A stretch of DNA of 64,000 nt, taken from NCBI GenBank assembly GCA_942159475.1, contig OW804096.1, positions 12,077,871-12,141,870 on the forward strand. Direction: 5' to 3'. Below, piece after piece: positions 21,027 through 32,332 of this stretch (position 1 is the stretch's first letter; each line of letters opens with the position of its first letter). The DNA is from Sthenelais limicola. Taxonomy: Eukaryota; Annelida; Polychaeta; Phyllodocida; Sigalionidae. A program made the translations under genes and the position numbers. The notes beneath the pieces were generated by a model. It made no database searches. It worked only from the letters and a program-made list of their open reading frames with translations, and was not told the origin of the DNA.

Positions 21027-21263
21027 GGGTCAGATTTTCAGAAAAAATGTACAATTCACCTTCATCAATCCTCTCAAATAACCCACATTTAAGACAACAA
21101 TGAGCTTCAAAATGCAGTTTAACGTAACCGAACTGATACTTTAAATCAACACGACCCCAAATATACTCATATATACCAGGTATTCATCATTTTTCAGCCT
21201 AATTTAGCAGAATTTCTTAAATGTGTAGAGTTGCTAATTGTACATTTTATAAAAATCTGACCC
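21027..21263 (-). mobile_element. MITE-A copy
   Basis: Complete reverse copy of subtype 2, from GGGTCAGATTTTCAG to AAAATCTGACCC. Confidence 0.88.
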
Positions 21264-21720
21264 ATATACTATAGAAATGAACTATTATAAATATATCGCA
21301 TGGACCTATTGTAGGGAAAGGACCTATAGATAAAGTTAGCTGGCTTATTGCCGTCCTTGTATTATGCATTGACTATTAATACCAATGCGTGCTTTTAGAA
21401 ACTGTTTCCTAGTTTATGTCGTGCTGCGTAAACAGGCAAAAGGAGAACGTGGTCTATGAGGAAATGGGGTTTATTCTTATTAACAATATCGAATGGGATT
21501 CATCTTCTATTTAAGATATTAATCTCATTTCCTGAATCATTTATTAAAATCATTTACTAAAATGTACAATTCAGTAGTCAGTAGATATAACAATAAAAGT
21601 AAGAATAACTCTGGGTTTCTCGGAAGAACTGTGAGGGCACAGAAAGAATACTGTCCATTTTCCTGTCTAATGTAATTGTCTATTGAGGAAATAAAAGCAT
21701 TTATATATATATATATCATA

Positions 21721-22108
21721 TGTGATGTGTTTCAGGAAAATGAGTCACAAGTCGCAAAAAATGGATATTGAGATATCATCATATTTGAAAAGATGAGATC
21801 AAGCCGATTCCAATGATAGTAAACACTTAGACACCTAATAAGTATTTCTATATTTTAGAGTTTGATATTTTTATTTTTGAAAACTCTGGGTGGGTATAAG
21901 TAACTAGATATACTCCATACAAAGGCCTTCAAAACGCAGGAATATATTCAATACAATGTCCTGAAATTTAGTACATAGATTCATATGACTAGAAGTGCTT
22001 AACTCACAAAATATCAGAACATTTCAATAAAGAAATCCTGTGGAAAAAAAACACTTTGAAAAATATGAATTTTGCGAGTTATGACTCATTTTCCTAGAAC
22101 ACATCACA
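21721..22108 (+). mobile_element. MITE-B reference copy (388 bp)
   Basis: TIRs of about 40 bp: TGTGATGTGTTTCAGGAAAA and TGAGTCACAAGTCGCAAA on the left against TTTTGCGAGTTATGACTCA and CCTAGAACACATCACA on the right. A TA dinucleotide on each side is compatible with TA target choice. No coding capacity. Confidence 0.85.
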
Positions 22109-22281
22109 TATATATACTGTATTTTTTTTGTCTTTATTGGATCAATAGCATGACCACATAGAACACCAATGACTAGTAATTTGTTATGATTCTTATCAGG
22201 TTATATCAATTTGCTAGACATCAGGTTATATCAAATTGCTAGAAACATTATCTCTAATGCTAGAAAAATTATCTATAATGT

Positions 22282-22760
22282 ACCAGCAGGCCTAAATATA
22301 GAGGTTGTCAATCCTTTCAGTATCTGCTTAAGGTAGTCATATCCCCAACACCGTTCAAAGCAGTGACTAAAACAAATTGAAGTGTAATGTAATGGACTTA
22401 CATGCAAAGGGGTCAGATTTTCAGAAAATGTACAATTCAACTTAGCCAATCTTCTCACACAACCCAAATTTCAGACGAAAATGATGTTCAAAATACAGTT
22501 CAGCCTAGCCAAAAAGATTACTAGAACCAATGCAATGCCGAATATATTCAAATTTACCTAATATTGACCAAATTTCAGCCTTATTTAGCAGAATTTACTA
22601 ATGTGTACAGCTGCCAATTGTAAATTCCCCGCCCCCTGATCCCGCAGGCCTGAAATGGAGGATTTTAACCCCTTTAGTATATCTGCTTACGGTGGTTATA
22701 TCCCCAACACCTTTCAAGGCAGTGACTAAAACAAATTGAAGTATTGTAATGGACTTACAA
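22282..22760. repeat. Local duplication flanking a truncated MITE-A
   Basis: About 120 bp (22282-22405) recurs at 22641-22760, sharing TCCCCAACACC, CAGTGACTAAAACAAATTG and GTAATGGACTTACA. The MITE-A between them is cut by the second copy, so the duplication followed MITE insertion. Confidence 0.65.
22410..22624 (-). mobile_element. MITE-A copy, right TIR truncated
   Basis: Starts GGGTCAGATTTTCAG; match ends at AATTGTAAATTCC just before the duplicated segment. Confidence 0.8.
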
Positions 22761-23475
22761 AGACACCCCCCGCCACCCCCCCCCCCCCACCCCCACATGC
22801 CCTTCTCACCACCACCTCCACTAAATCCCATCCAGTGAATCGTTGAGCATCAGGTCTTCCCCTGTTACTGACCCACACAGAGGTCTAACAGCCGGGAGGC
22901 ATCAGAGTGAAGATCCACTCCAGCGGGACATTTGTCGCATTGATCCAAGAACAATAGGTTTAATACCCAGCCAGCTTTCAATTAAAGGGGATCGATACCA
23001 GCCCAGGGTAGGGGCACCCTAGAGGAGAGGGGATACTTGAGGGGCTAATCCCTATAGGGGAGGGGACAGCTATATGGGTCAAGGGCAGGGGTGTAGAGGT
23101 GGGGCCTCTCTATTGTAGGCATTGATGGGTTAAGGCCCGCCTCCACTGGGCCGATTGTCTCACAGGTGACAGATGGAAAAATGGTCTGATTGCCTTTCAG
23201 TTTCATGAATGTATTTGATTTTCATTTTGAAAATATTTTATTCAGGTCATAGACATGTCCATACATTTAGAACAAATTTTCTCAGAATAGCCTGATTTTA
23301 TCATATACTTTTTGGGTAAATTATCAAGTAAGTAATATTCAAATGAAGTCTAGTGATTAAACATAATGCTAGAAATTATATCACAGTTTAGACGTGTCTA
23401 AAGTCACCCATCCACCAGCGCCGTATGGAGAGAAGGAAGACTTGAACAAGGTGCAGCCAAAAAGAAATGTCCAGT
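22761..23475. other. Stretch without a recognised gene
   Basis: C/G homopolymer-rich at 22765-22800; then unique sequence with several GGGGAGGGG-like runs. No exon recognised. Confidence 0.45.
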
Positions 23476-23633
23476 GGATATAATTAATACACTGTCTTGA
23501 AATTAGGTAAATCTATTCATGCTACAAACAGCATTAAGCCCCCCAAATATTTAAACATTTCAACAAAGCCATCTTGGGAATAAAACACTTTGAAAAATAT
23601 CATTTTTGCGACTTGTGACTCATTTTCCTATAA
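23476..23633 (+). mobile_element. MITE-B right half
   Basis: Matches the second half of the family including TTTGCGACTTGTGACTCATT and a terminus TATAACACATATA. Confidence 0.6.
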
Positions 23634-24010
23634 CACATATATAGTGGAAGTTACATCGTATGAGTTATGATATCTTTATAGGTTGAATGAAATACGAATA
23701 CAGTCAGTAGTAGAAAGCCCTAATGACCCCCTAACTTTTAGGGGTCAGGTGATTCCCATTAACACTTTTAGCCCTAGTCTTAACCTTGTGGTTATGCTTA
23801 TCACTGTATGCGGTGAACTGCAATGCTCGAGGAATGTGGCTTTCTGGACTGGACTGAATACTGCAGGAACATATTGGATTCACTTGGTCTTCATTTTATC
23901 ATCGATTTCCCGAGGAAAATAGCATCTTTAACAGCTAATTTCCAATAAATTTACTTTCAGAGAACCCCGTTGTTATTACAAATGATAGCTAATATACCAA
24001 TGATATTTAT
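23634..24010. other. Stretch without a recognised gene
   Basis: Unique sequence between MITE-B and the large transposon. A 79-codon frame here has no ATG start and no recognisable family. Confidence 0.4.
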
Positions 24011-24014
24011 AGAT

Positions 24015-27000
24015 GGGTGAAAACGTTGAACGATGTACAATTGGCAATTTACAGTCCTTGTGGCCTTCAGTTCAATGCAGAATTATTCCAAATGTATATA
24101 TGGTACCATTTAAAAGAAAACAGTTGGGGCATTCAGAAAATGTATACTTTTATGCACTTTGACTGGACTTCCTACCAGCTAGTTGCCTCTAAATTCCCTA
24201 AAATAGAGAAAATCACAGTTTTTATATGAAATCAATTCATATAAACCTCTCCTGATGCTTTTTAATCCCATTTTACAACCTTTTATTTTTTTCGAGGCAA
24301 GCACACACCTGTCAGTCCAAATGAAAAAGCATTTTGGAATGTGTGGATGCAATATCACTGACTCTAGCCATACCTAAATATAAATAAGTATAAAAAACGA
24401 ACATCTCTGATCAAAATTCCTTTGCCCAGCAGCACAAATTGTAAATGTATCTGGATACTGTTAATGCCACCTAAATGTAGTGTCCCATAAACTCTTTCAA
24501 TCCACCAAAAATTGTCCACCAACTTGTTACAGAACAGAGGCTCAGATCTCCTTAAACAAAATTATACTGGATTTACATCAGAGACGTTCAATACCCCTCA
24601 ATACCTATGAATTATGACTGCCACGAGTTCAATGTGTTCCAGTTGAAATAATGGTCGTCAGTATGTCTATATAACAAGGGAAAACCTGATTATTTGCTAT
24701 TTGAGTGACACATTAGCCATAATCCACCGTTTTCTCTTGAATACCTGAAATTTGCGAACGTCTCATATCAAAACGAACATCCCTGATCTAAATATTTGGC
24801 AGGGAATCCCCATGCCTTCTATTGTCTATCCTGGGAACTACCATCACTGGGATTACCCAGAGAGACCTGGACGTCAACATAGCTCATTTTGGGACAGTGA
24901 ACTGCAGAAAACCGTTTGAAATCTTTAAAAATTTGAGTCTTAAGTTTATTTTTCCCAACAATTGTAGTGTATGCGGCCTATAGGTTCCACAGGCTAGAAT
25001 TGTTTGATGTTATTTTAATTATAAACTGGGTGAACTTTGATTTAATTGTGTCATGACTGAGGTTAGCCTGACTGGGGCATGGGAATCTGTCCATGTCCAG
25101 TGACTGAACGTCTCTGATAAAAACAATGAACGTCTCTGACATAAATATACACACCAACAAACCCTTCCTAGCACAACTTGTAAGGCTCCTTAAGTTCAAA
25201 TTAGCACTTCATAGTAGGAGGTAAATAGTATATGAATGTGAACGATATGTTTTAGAATAAAATGGTTAAGATTTATCATTTTTCAGCAACTGAAAACTTT
25301 TGTAAAAAAATAAATTTGGTGCAAAATATCATTTCGTCTACCTGTAAAGCTAGTGCAAATTTGTTGACAGAGGAAACAAATCTATTTAAAGTTAACTGAC
25401 AGATGTATGGTCTTTAAATAGGACATTACCTCCACAAAGGGGTACATATTTCCTGTGTGAAATCTACTATAAGGGAATTACATAGTTTAGGTCAGAGACG
25501 TTCGCTTGTGAACAAATACACATTGGCCAAACCTTTATTGTGAACTTCTACAAACTGATTGTTGTTCATACTTGGAGCACATAGCCACCCCAATTCATAG
25601 GCAATGTAAATTTCTTGTTAAGATGTGTTAAAGTTTATGTTACAAGACAAAGTTATTTTGGTCAGAGATGTTCGCTGGCCACTAATTGTCAAAAATAGTG
25701 TACTTGCAGTTGGAGTATTTTCTCCAAATTTTAATGGTAGATGCCCCTTATATATGTTTATCATTTAAGGTACTTACAATGAGCAAATACCTATGTTGAT
25801 TTCTGTTTTTTTATCAGAGACGTTCCTTTTGTTATATTTTGTGCATTTGATGAATATAATAATGTTATAACCAATATTATCAACAATTATGTCTTATTGT
25901 AACATGGGATGATAGAAACAATGACCAAAAGAACTAATACAATGCAACTTTGGTTAAGTTATCACAGGTCAAAGTCAGGGAAAGAATTAAGGTTTTAGTT
26001 ATTCCAACTGCCCCAACATACCAAAAGATGTGTAGGCCTACATAGCACACAATTTATATTCATTTAGATACTTGATTATTTTTTCTGGCAGAAATATGTG
26101 AAGTTGTGGTGCTATGATCAAAATAAATAGTATTCTCCCAAAATTTGCTATTAATTCATGTTAGACGAACATCTCTGATATATACCCGAACGTCTCTGAT
26201 TCAAATTCAAACACTTGGTAGAAGTGATTGTGAAACTGAAATGGACTACATAAGTATACTTTATGGTGTTTATTATAGAAAAGGGATGTGGTAAGGTATA
26301 AAAGGACCTGAACAGTGTAACAATGCAATTGGGTTTCCTGATGTAGCATTAACTAAATGATGAATAATTTAACGATTTCTATCAAGAACAAGGTTATATA
26401 GGATGACAATTGTAATCATAAATGCTAGATTTGCATCCTTTTTGATAGACCAACATGTTGATAGACACAACACTGGAATCCATTAATAAAAAACATTATT
26501 AAGCAGCAGAACAACATACTTGGAGTTATAAGTGTGAATGAACGTCTCTGACTGAAACCCAAACGTCTCTGATCAAAACCAAGCTACTTTTCAACAGCTA
26601 CCTAGAGCCAAATATGTATCTGAAATGACAGGATTGTACTTGACCCAGTCTTTACATCTATTGAACTGTGACACACTGGAGTTGCAACCTTCTGTGCTGT
26701 ATTTTCAGAGAAAGTGAGGAAAGAGAAGAAAGGGTTTGGTAAATGTTGCATATGTGAAAAATACGGTCACAATTCAGTGCTTCATTACTTGTTCCAACTT
26801 GTCGGTACAACATTTATACTCAAGACAATGATAGATACATGCCAGTACAATAAGTAACCAAAATATGATATGTCTTTAATGAAAATTGTTGCTGTTTTAA
26901 GGAAATCTACTGAAAGTTGTTTTTTTTTATCAGAGACGTTCACCAATGGGATATAGTTCCCTTCTATGGTGAATAAAAACAGAACCGCTAGGAGTACCTG

Positions 27001-27129
27001 AGTATAATTTGGTGCGTTTTAAAGCTGAAATATGTGCCTGTCAGCAAATATATATCCTTTTGAACACTTCCCCAAATTCAATTTTGGCCCCTTCTGGACC
27101 CAATAGTACATCGTTCAACGTTTTGACCC
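24015..27129. mobile_element. 3.1-kb non-autonomous DNA transposon with internal motif array
   Basis: The 30-bp TIRs start GGGTGAAAACGTTGAACGAT on the left and, read inward from the right, GGGTCAAAACGTTGAACGAT; they differ at two of 30 positions. The element is flanked by an exact 4-bp repeat AGAT (24011-24014 and 27130-27133), the mark of transposition. The 3115 bp inside have no reading frame longer than about 75 codons, so no transposase is encoded. A motif of consensus GAACGTCTCTGATMAAAA occurs 14 times: plus strand at 24399, 24756, 24775, 25106, 25128, 26167, 26188, 26540, 26561; minus strand at 24578, 25492, 25672, 25814, 26930. I did not find it elsewhere in the window. Element superfamily is not assigned; Chapaev-, Sola- and Academ-like groups make short duplications of this size. 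Confidence 0.85.
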
Positions 27130-27133
27130 AGAT

Positions 27134-27599
27134 GATGTTTTAATAAAAATAAATTGGATCCATCATCAATTTCGGACTATACACTGTCTTTAATATTACC
27201 AACGAGTATTTGACTTGATATTACAGATGCTGAGGTCAGTTTAGAATAGAATCACTTACTGAGGGCCGTCATAGTTATTGTCTATCTCTCCCTAGGCCCT
27301 CAGCCCTCAGCCCTCAGCCCTCAGCCCTCAGCCCCCAGCCCCCAGCCCTTGCCATGCGGGGTTCTTGGACAAGACCCACATCAGCGGCATCCAATATTTC
27401 AAACTTCAGGGTGCAACAAGATATATGGCGGAGGGGTGGGGGGGGGGGGGAGGGGCTGGGTTAAGGGGTAAGAATTCTATAAATCAAGTTTTCATTCTGC
27501 ACACAAGTCTAACTACTAGTCTACACACTGTAGATATGTACATGGCCCTGAGAGACAATGATATAATAAGTCAAACGATATATAAGTAGCAAAATTGAT
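27134..27599. other. Stretch without a gene; heptamer tandem
   Basis: CAGCCCT repeated about seven times at 27301-27349 and a G-run at about 27437-27448. No exon recognised. Confidence 0.5.
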
Positions 27600-27850
27600 A
27601 TTCTTTCAAGTGTTTTATTCACAAGATCTCTTCGTAGGAATGTTCTCATTTTTGGGTTATTTAGTGATTCGTATGAATGCATGTACCAAATATTGCAAAA
27701 CAATTTCAAATATAAAAAAAACAATCCATGAAATACAAATACTTTTAGATTTCTTAAATGTAAACATCATTGGAATCCACTTAATCTCATTTTTAAAAAA
27801 TCCATTTTTATGGATTTATCTATGACTCAATTTTCTGTGACACATGACAT
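27600..27850 (-). mobile_element. MITE-B copy, one end lost
   Basis: Reverse body with CACAAGATCTCTTCG, AACATCATTGGAATCCAC and a terminus TTTTCTGTGACACATGACA; the other TIR is missing. Confidence 0.6.
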
Positions 27851-28136
27851 ATTGTCTAAATACAGGCGTTGCTGTAATTAAGCTATTTAAAAACATGCAT
27901 TCACCCCCCCCTCCCCAACCCCAACACACAGCCCCCCTTGCACACACACACACACATCTACAACCCCTCTGTGTAGCTAGATATTATGTTATGGCCCTGA
28001 CAATCTGCATTTTCTCCTGTCATCAGAAATCGATGTGGAGATGGTCTAAAACTTCCCTTGTGACTTTGGCCTGATTCCCTTTAACCGGGCCAGGCCGGGC
28101 ACTGGGTTACCATCAACATTCTCCGTCTATATGTAT

Positions 28137-28857
28137 GGGTCAAGTCAGAAAACGTACAATTCGCCTTCACCAATTCTCTCAAATAAGCCACATTTAAGAC
28201 AGAAATGAGCTTCAAAATTCAGTTCAAAATAACCAGACAAATTTATTGAATGATTATAATACAGAATACATTCAGATATACCTAGTATTTATCAATTTTC
28301 ACTCTAATTTAGCAGAATTTGATAGATGTGTATAGAACTGTAGATTCAGTCCTACGTATTACCGGAGGGTCAAGATACACATCTCCCATACCCACTGCGC
28401 GCTTGATCGCGTTTTACCCATAGCATCTCTTGGGCTGTCACCACAAGGTGTAGGGTTACTGAGACTGGGGCTCTTGAAGTTGCACTATACTAACTGAGCA
28501 TTTGGGAGGATTGCGAAATGACACATATTTATGAGTGTCCATTTCAAGCACTGTTTATATCTGTGTGTAATTTATATCTTCAATATTCACAAAAGAATAG
28601 GACGAATATTTCAATATTTTTGAATTATTTCAATACCAGAATAGTGTGAGCCAGCATTTATTCAAATTTAATATGTTGCCTGTCTAGTCCCTCATAGAGA
28701 GCCTCAAGCTCCAAACATGTGTCAGTGGTTAAGAGCGGGCGAGGCACCGGCCACTCTATGGTCCGTTCTTACCGCATACCAATTTAACAACCAAATTTGG
28801 TTGGTGAAACGCGGTAATACGTAGGACTGGATTGTACATTTTCCGAAAATCTGACCC
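28137..28857 (-). mobile_element. MITE-A copy carrying a nested transposon
   Basis: Left part 28137-28346 and right part 28830-28857 together make a subtype-2 MITE-A; a 483-bp element with its own TIRs and target duplication separates them. Confidence 0.85.
28347..28829. mobile_element. 483-bp TIR transposon nested in MITE-A
   Basis: Perfect 18-bp TIRs: CAGTCCTACGTATTACCG at the left and its complement at the right. Exact 4-bp repeat GATT on both sides (28343-28346, 28830-28833). No coding capacity. Only copy seen in the window. Confidence 0.85.
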
Positions 28858-29023
28858 ATATACAGGCAGCCTTTAGTTCTGTGTCTTCGACACTGACATT
28901 AAATACGTTCACCACCATCACCAGAATATGAAATGTTTTGAAGCATTTGAAAAGTAATTATTTGTCATTTAAAGTGGAAATGATAATAAATGTAGGAGTA
29001 TTCCAATCTTAAACAACATTTCT

Positions 29024-29230
29024 GAGGGGTCTGTTGCATAAGAAATCCTGACTTAAAATGTTCCTTGCTATGCTATCTTTCCTTGCTTAGGTAGGAAATA
29101 TTCCTACTGTAGGAATACAAATAAGCACTCTCGTATTGGGAATTCCTTGCCTAAAATGACGTAACCAGCTGCTTAGCAAGGATTTGTATAAGTAGCTAAG
29201 GAAGGATAAATGAGAGAATGGAACGAGCCG
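29024..29230 (+). repeat. Repeat J copy
   Basis: GGGGTCTGTTGCATAAGAAA, TTCCTACTGTAGGAATAC and CCAGCTGCTTAGCAAGGA place it with 18346-18557. Confidence 0.6.
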
Positions 29231-30536
29231 ACAATAATAAAAAAATCATTGGACAAGAGTATAGGCATAAAACTTGATGTGTATTCCCAAATATCATGTG
29301 TAAATCTGAAAAAAGTAGCCAACTTGGTGGCAAAGTAGTTTGTATAGTACGCGTACTATATGAATATTTCTATTGCACCCTATTTATTGCACCTCTCAAG
29401 AGGGATGCCCCTATAATAATCTAAATTAAGGATCCACATCCACATCCACAGGGTCCCAGAAAAATATATTAAATGACAAGTTGCCCAATATCACCTCAAC
29501 CCCTAGATACTGTTATTCAAATATACAATTTCCACGGTCTATTTTTACTTGTATTTACTTCCTATTTCATATCAATTTGTTACCTTAGAAAATCCCGCGA
29601 CAATAGTATCAATTTATAGCAGCTCAGTTGTTGTTTCGTCATAGCAATAAACATCACCAAACCGTACATATGATGTAAATATGTATCATGTAACTCTAGT
29701 TTATCTGTGACCAACAGATATTATACTAAATTCAACAATGTTTTCTACAAATTAATTCAACATCAAACAGCGATTGTGAAAACCTCACATATAGCCTATA
29801 AACACCATCCTTCAGGGCACGGCGACAAACAGTCATAAAGAGTGAGAGTGTTTGATTTTAAATCTTCGGTAAAACCCATGACAAAGAAACAAACCAGATA
29901 TAAACATTAACAGTTCTATAGACAGGATGATTCTGGTACTCTCCTCCACAAGGGTCCACTAGACTATCCGTATGTTTCATGAATTTGAAAACCACCTTGT
30001 CACGATCCATAATGCCATTATATAACATTACGTAATATCACCTAATGATATTGTAAAGAATTGAATTCTTTTGGGTTGGTTTTACCAGCTAAAATGGCCG
30101 TCCCTGCCCCCTCCCTCTCCCCCCTCCCCTCTGCCTGGGCCTTGGCCGCCACGCGGGACCTGGGTGGAGAGGGGGGGAGGGAGGTAATGCTTGACACCTG
30201 TTGTTGTGTGTATACATGCTTGATTGTCTAGCAACCAGAAATAGAATTATCTAGTGTTCCCTGTGTTAAACTCATTAGTGGGTGGGGGGAAGGGACTGGG
30301 GGAGGGAGGGGATGCTTCATGCTTGGGTCAAGGGTAATGCAAGGGGAGGGGGGGGGGGGGGTTGAGAGCAAGGGGACCAACTATCATGTGAACAATGCAT
30401 GGCCTTGGCATGGGAGAGAGCTGGGAGGTCATGTTCATGGGGTAGAGGGATCCCTCTCAGCCAATCATGAGGGTACACGCCACGGAAAGCATTGCTAGGA
30501 CCCATTGTTACTGATGAATTGGTTAACATGTTTGAC
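29231..30536. other. Stretch without a recognised gene
   Basis: Mostly unique and AT-rich, with GC-rich low-complexity patches at 30095-30185 and 30285-30365. No exon recognised. Confidence 0.45.
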
Positions 30537-30546
30537 TATAAATAAA
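30537..30546 (+). promoter_or_regulatory. TATA-box-like sequence
   Basis: TATAAATAAA followed about 30 bp later by TATCTTGACACACC. It could be a core promoter of a transcript whose coding part I cannot see, or an AATAAA signal by chance. No ORF follows. Confidence 0.2.
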
Positions 30547-30800
30547 GGCCAAGCCAAAGCCATGGTATCTATATCTTGACACACCTTGCTGCCTGGCCGA
30601 AGACTACTATCATCCGACTTCTCTGACTTCATCATTTCATAGAACACTGAATCTCTGGGCAAATTGCCATTGATTTCTCACAATATGTTATATATTACCA
30701 AATCTTATTATTTAAGGTTACATTGAATTATGAATATCATATATATTTTTTTCCCCCAACACCGGGTCTTTATTCATTAGGATGAATATTATATTAATTA

Positions 30801-31277
30801 TGTAAGGTGACTAGGGCAAGTCTAGTCTACATCAGGTAGTTCTTGGAACACTCCATAGGGGGTCACTCTGACCCACCTACGGCCGGGTTCAACCCGATTC
30901 TAGGGTACCTGATTGGTCAGCCACTAATTATATCTGATTGGTTAATTAACTTAAGAAGGCTGACCCAAATAATAATCTCCTCTTTCTTATTGGTTTAAAT
31001 AAGCGACCCCCTGTGGTCAAATTTAATACTTAATATTGTGTACGATTGGTTATTTCCATTTAACTAGTATTATTGGATGCGGGCACGCATGCCCAATGTA
31101 CATGATAGTCACATGACTTTTAGTATAAAATGATGATGTTTATGAATAAAATATCCAGAGTCTAAACAGGACCAAATCTCTGCTTATTATTATTATTAGC
31201 TCTGGCCTATACCAAAGGCTAGGAGCCCCGCTGCTATTCATTATTCTTCTCCAGCTTTACCTAGCTCTACCGTCACA
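30801..31277 (+). mobile_element. Possible solo LTR
   Basis: Starts TGTAAGGTGACTAGGG and could end ACCGTCACA. Near the right end TATAAAAT (about 31125) and AATAAAAT (about 31144) sit close together, as TATA and polyadenylation signals do in many LTRs. No primer site or internal region follows, and flanking repeats are only suggestive (ATTA if the end is taken one base earlier). Confidence 0.3.
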
Positions 31278-31525
31278 TTATATCTGGAGAATAGTAGTTG
31301 TATCAACCTTCTCCTTCAGTTCGATTCGAGAATTGTATCCATGGTTGCAGGCTTTTATTTTCTCGGTGCTAGTTTAGTTTAAAATCTGATTTCCCTATTG
31401 CTAGTCCTGAGGTCATAGTCTGAGCTTGATCGATCAATTTTCAAAAAATTGGAATTCATAGTATAAGATTGGTTGATTGATTTTTAAAAATGTGAAATGG
31501 AGTTATGAAACGTACACATCCACAA

Positions 31526-31599
31526 GTCTCTGTGGCGCAATCGGTTAGCGCGTTAGACTGTTAATCTAAAGGTTGGTGGTTCGAGCCCACCCAGGGACT
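31526..31599 (+). tRNA. tRNA-Asn (GTT)
   Basis: 74 bases forming a full cloverleaf: acceptor GTCTCTG / CAGGGAC, A box TGGCGCAATCGG, anticodon stem and loop TTAGACTGTTAATCTAA with GTT anticodon, T arm GGTGG / CCACC with B box GGTTCGAGCC. TTTT follows about 5 bp downstream as Pol III terminator. It agrees closely with animal tRNA-Asn as I know it, except that the discriminator base is T where G is usual. Confidence 0.93.
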
Positions 31600-31685
31600 A
31601 GTGCTTTTACCCACTTACCTTAAGTATACCACAAGTCTTGGATGCACTTTGACAAACTCCCAAGAAAAGGAATGTACCCTCTTAT

Positions 31686-31932
31686 GGGTCGGGTTTTTTT
31701 AAAAGAAAATGTACAATTCAACTTAGCCAATCTTCTCAAATAACCCAAATTTCCGACGAAAATAAAGTTCAAAATACAGTTTAACTTAACCTTAAGATTG
31801 CTAGCCTAGAATCGCAATGCCGAATATACTCGAACTTACCTTAGCAGCCTACTGAAACAGTTGCAGCCTATATTTGCAGAATATACTAAATGTGTAGAGC
31901 TGCCAATTGTATATTTTCTGAAAATCTTACCC
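31686..31932 (-). mobile_element. MITE-A copy
   Basis: Reverse subtype-1 copy, GGGTCGGGTTTTTTT at left and GAAAATCTTACCC at right; flanks TTAT and TAAT nearly match. Confidence 0.85.
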
Positions 31933-32108
31933 TAATGCGTTCAGTGGATCCGATAACCACAGCAATGATATATATAATAGGATCAATGTCTATTATTTAC
32001 GATCCTCTAGTCCGTCATTATTTTTGACTGAAGATCCATAATCAATACAGTAAATGTGTTTATACGAACACAGCAAAGTCATCCGATAGTTTCAAGTTTT
32101 AGGTAATA

Positions 32109-32327
32109 GGGAGATTTAGCAACCATAACGCACCAACACAACACGCATCCACTAACTATTAGTATTAGTACATTATTGCCGTTGTGGGGATATCTCGAGA
32201 GGCCTGCAATGTCTATAGATGCCCTCAGCCTAGCACCTCTCGAGATATCCCCGCAACGGTAATAATGTACTAATAGTTAGTGGATGCCTTAGTGTTGTGT
32301 TGGTGCGTTATGGTTGCTAAATCTCCC
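32109..32327. mobile_element. Foldback element family E, copy 2
   Basis: Same ends and arms as 13406-13626 and an exact 5-bp target duplication TAATA (32104-32108, 32328-32332). Centre differs from copy 1. Confidence 0.88.
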
Positions 32328-32332
32328 TAATA

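Noticed and set aside
24017..24229. 70-codon frame at the left end of the 3.1-kb element
   Set aside because: Starts inside the TIR, has no ATG and no recognisable family.
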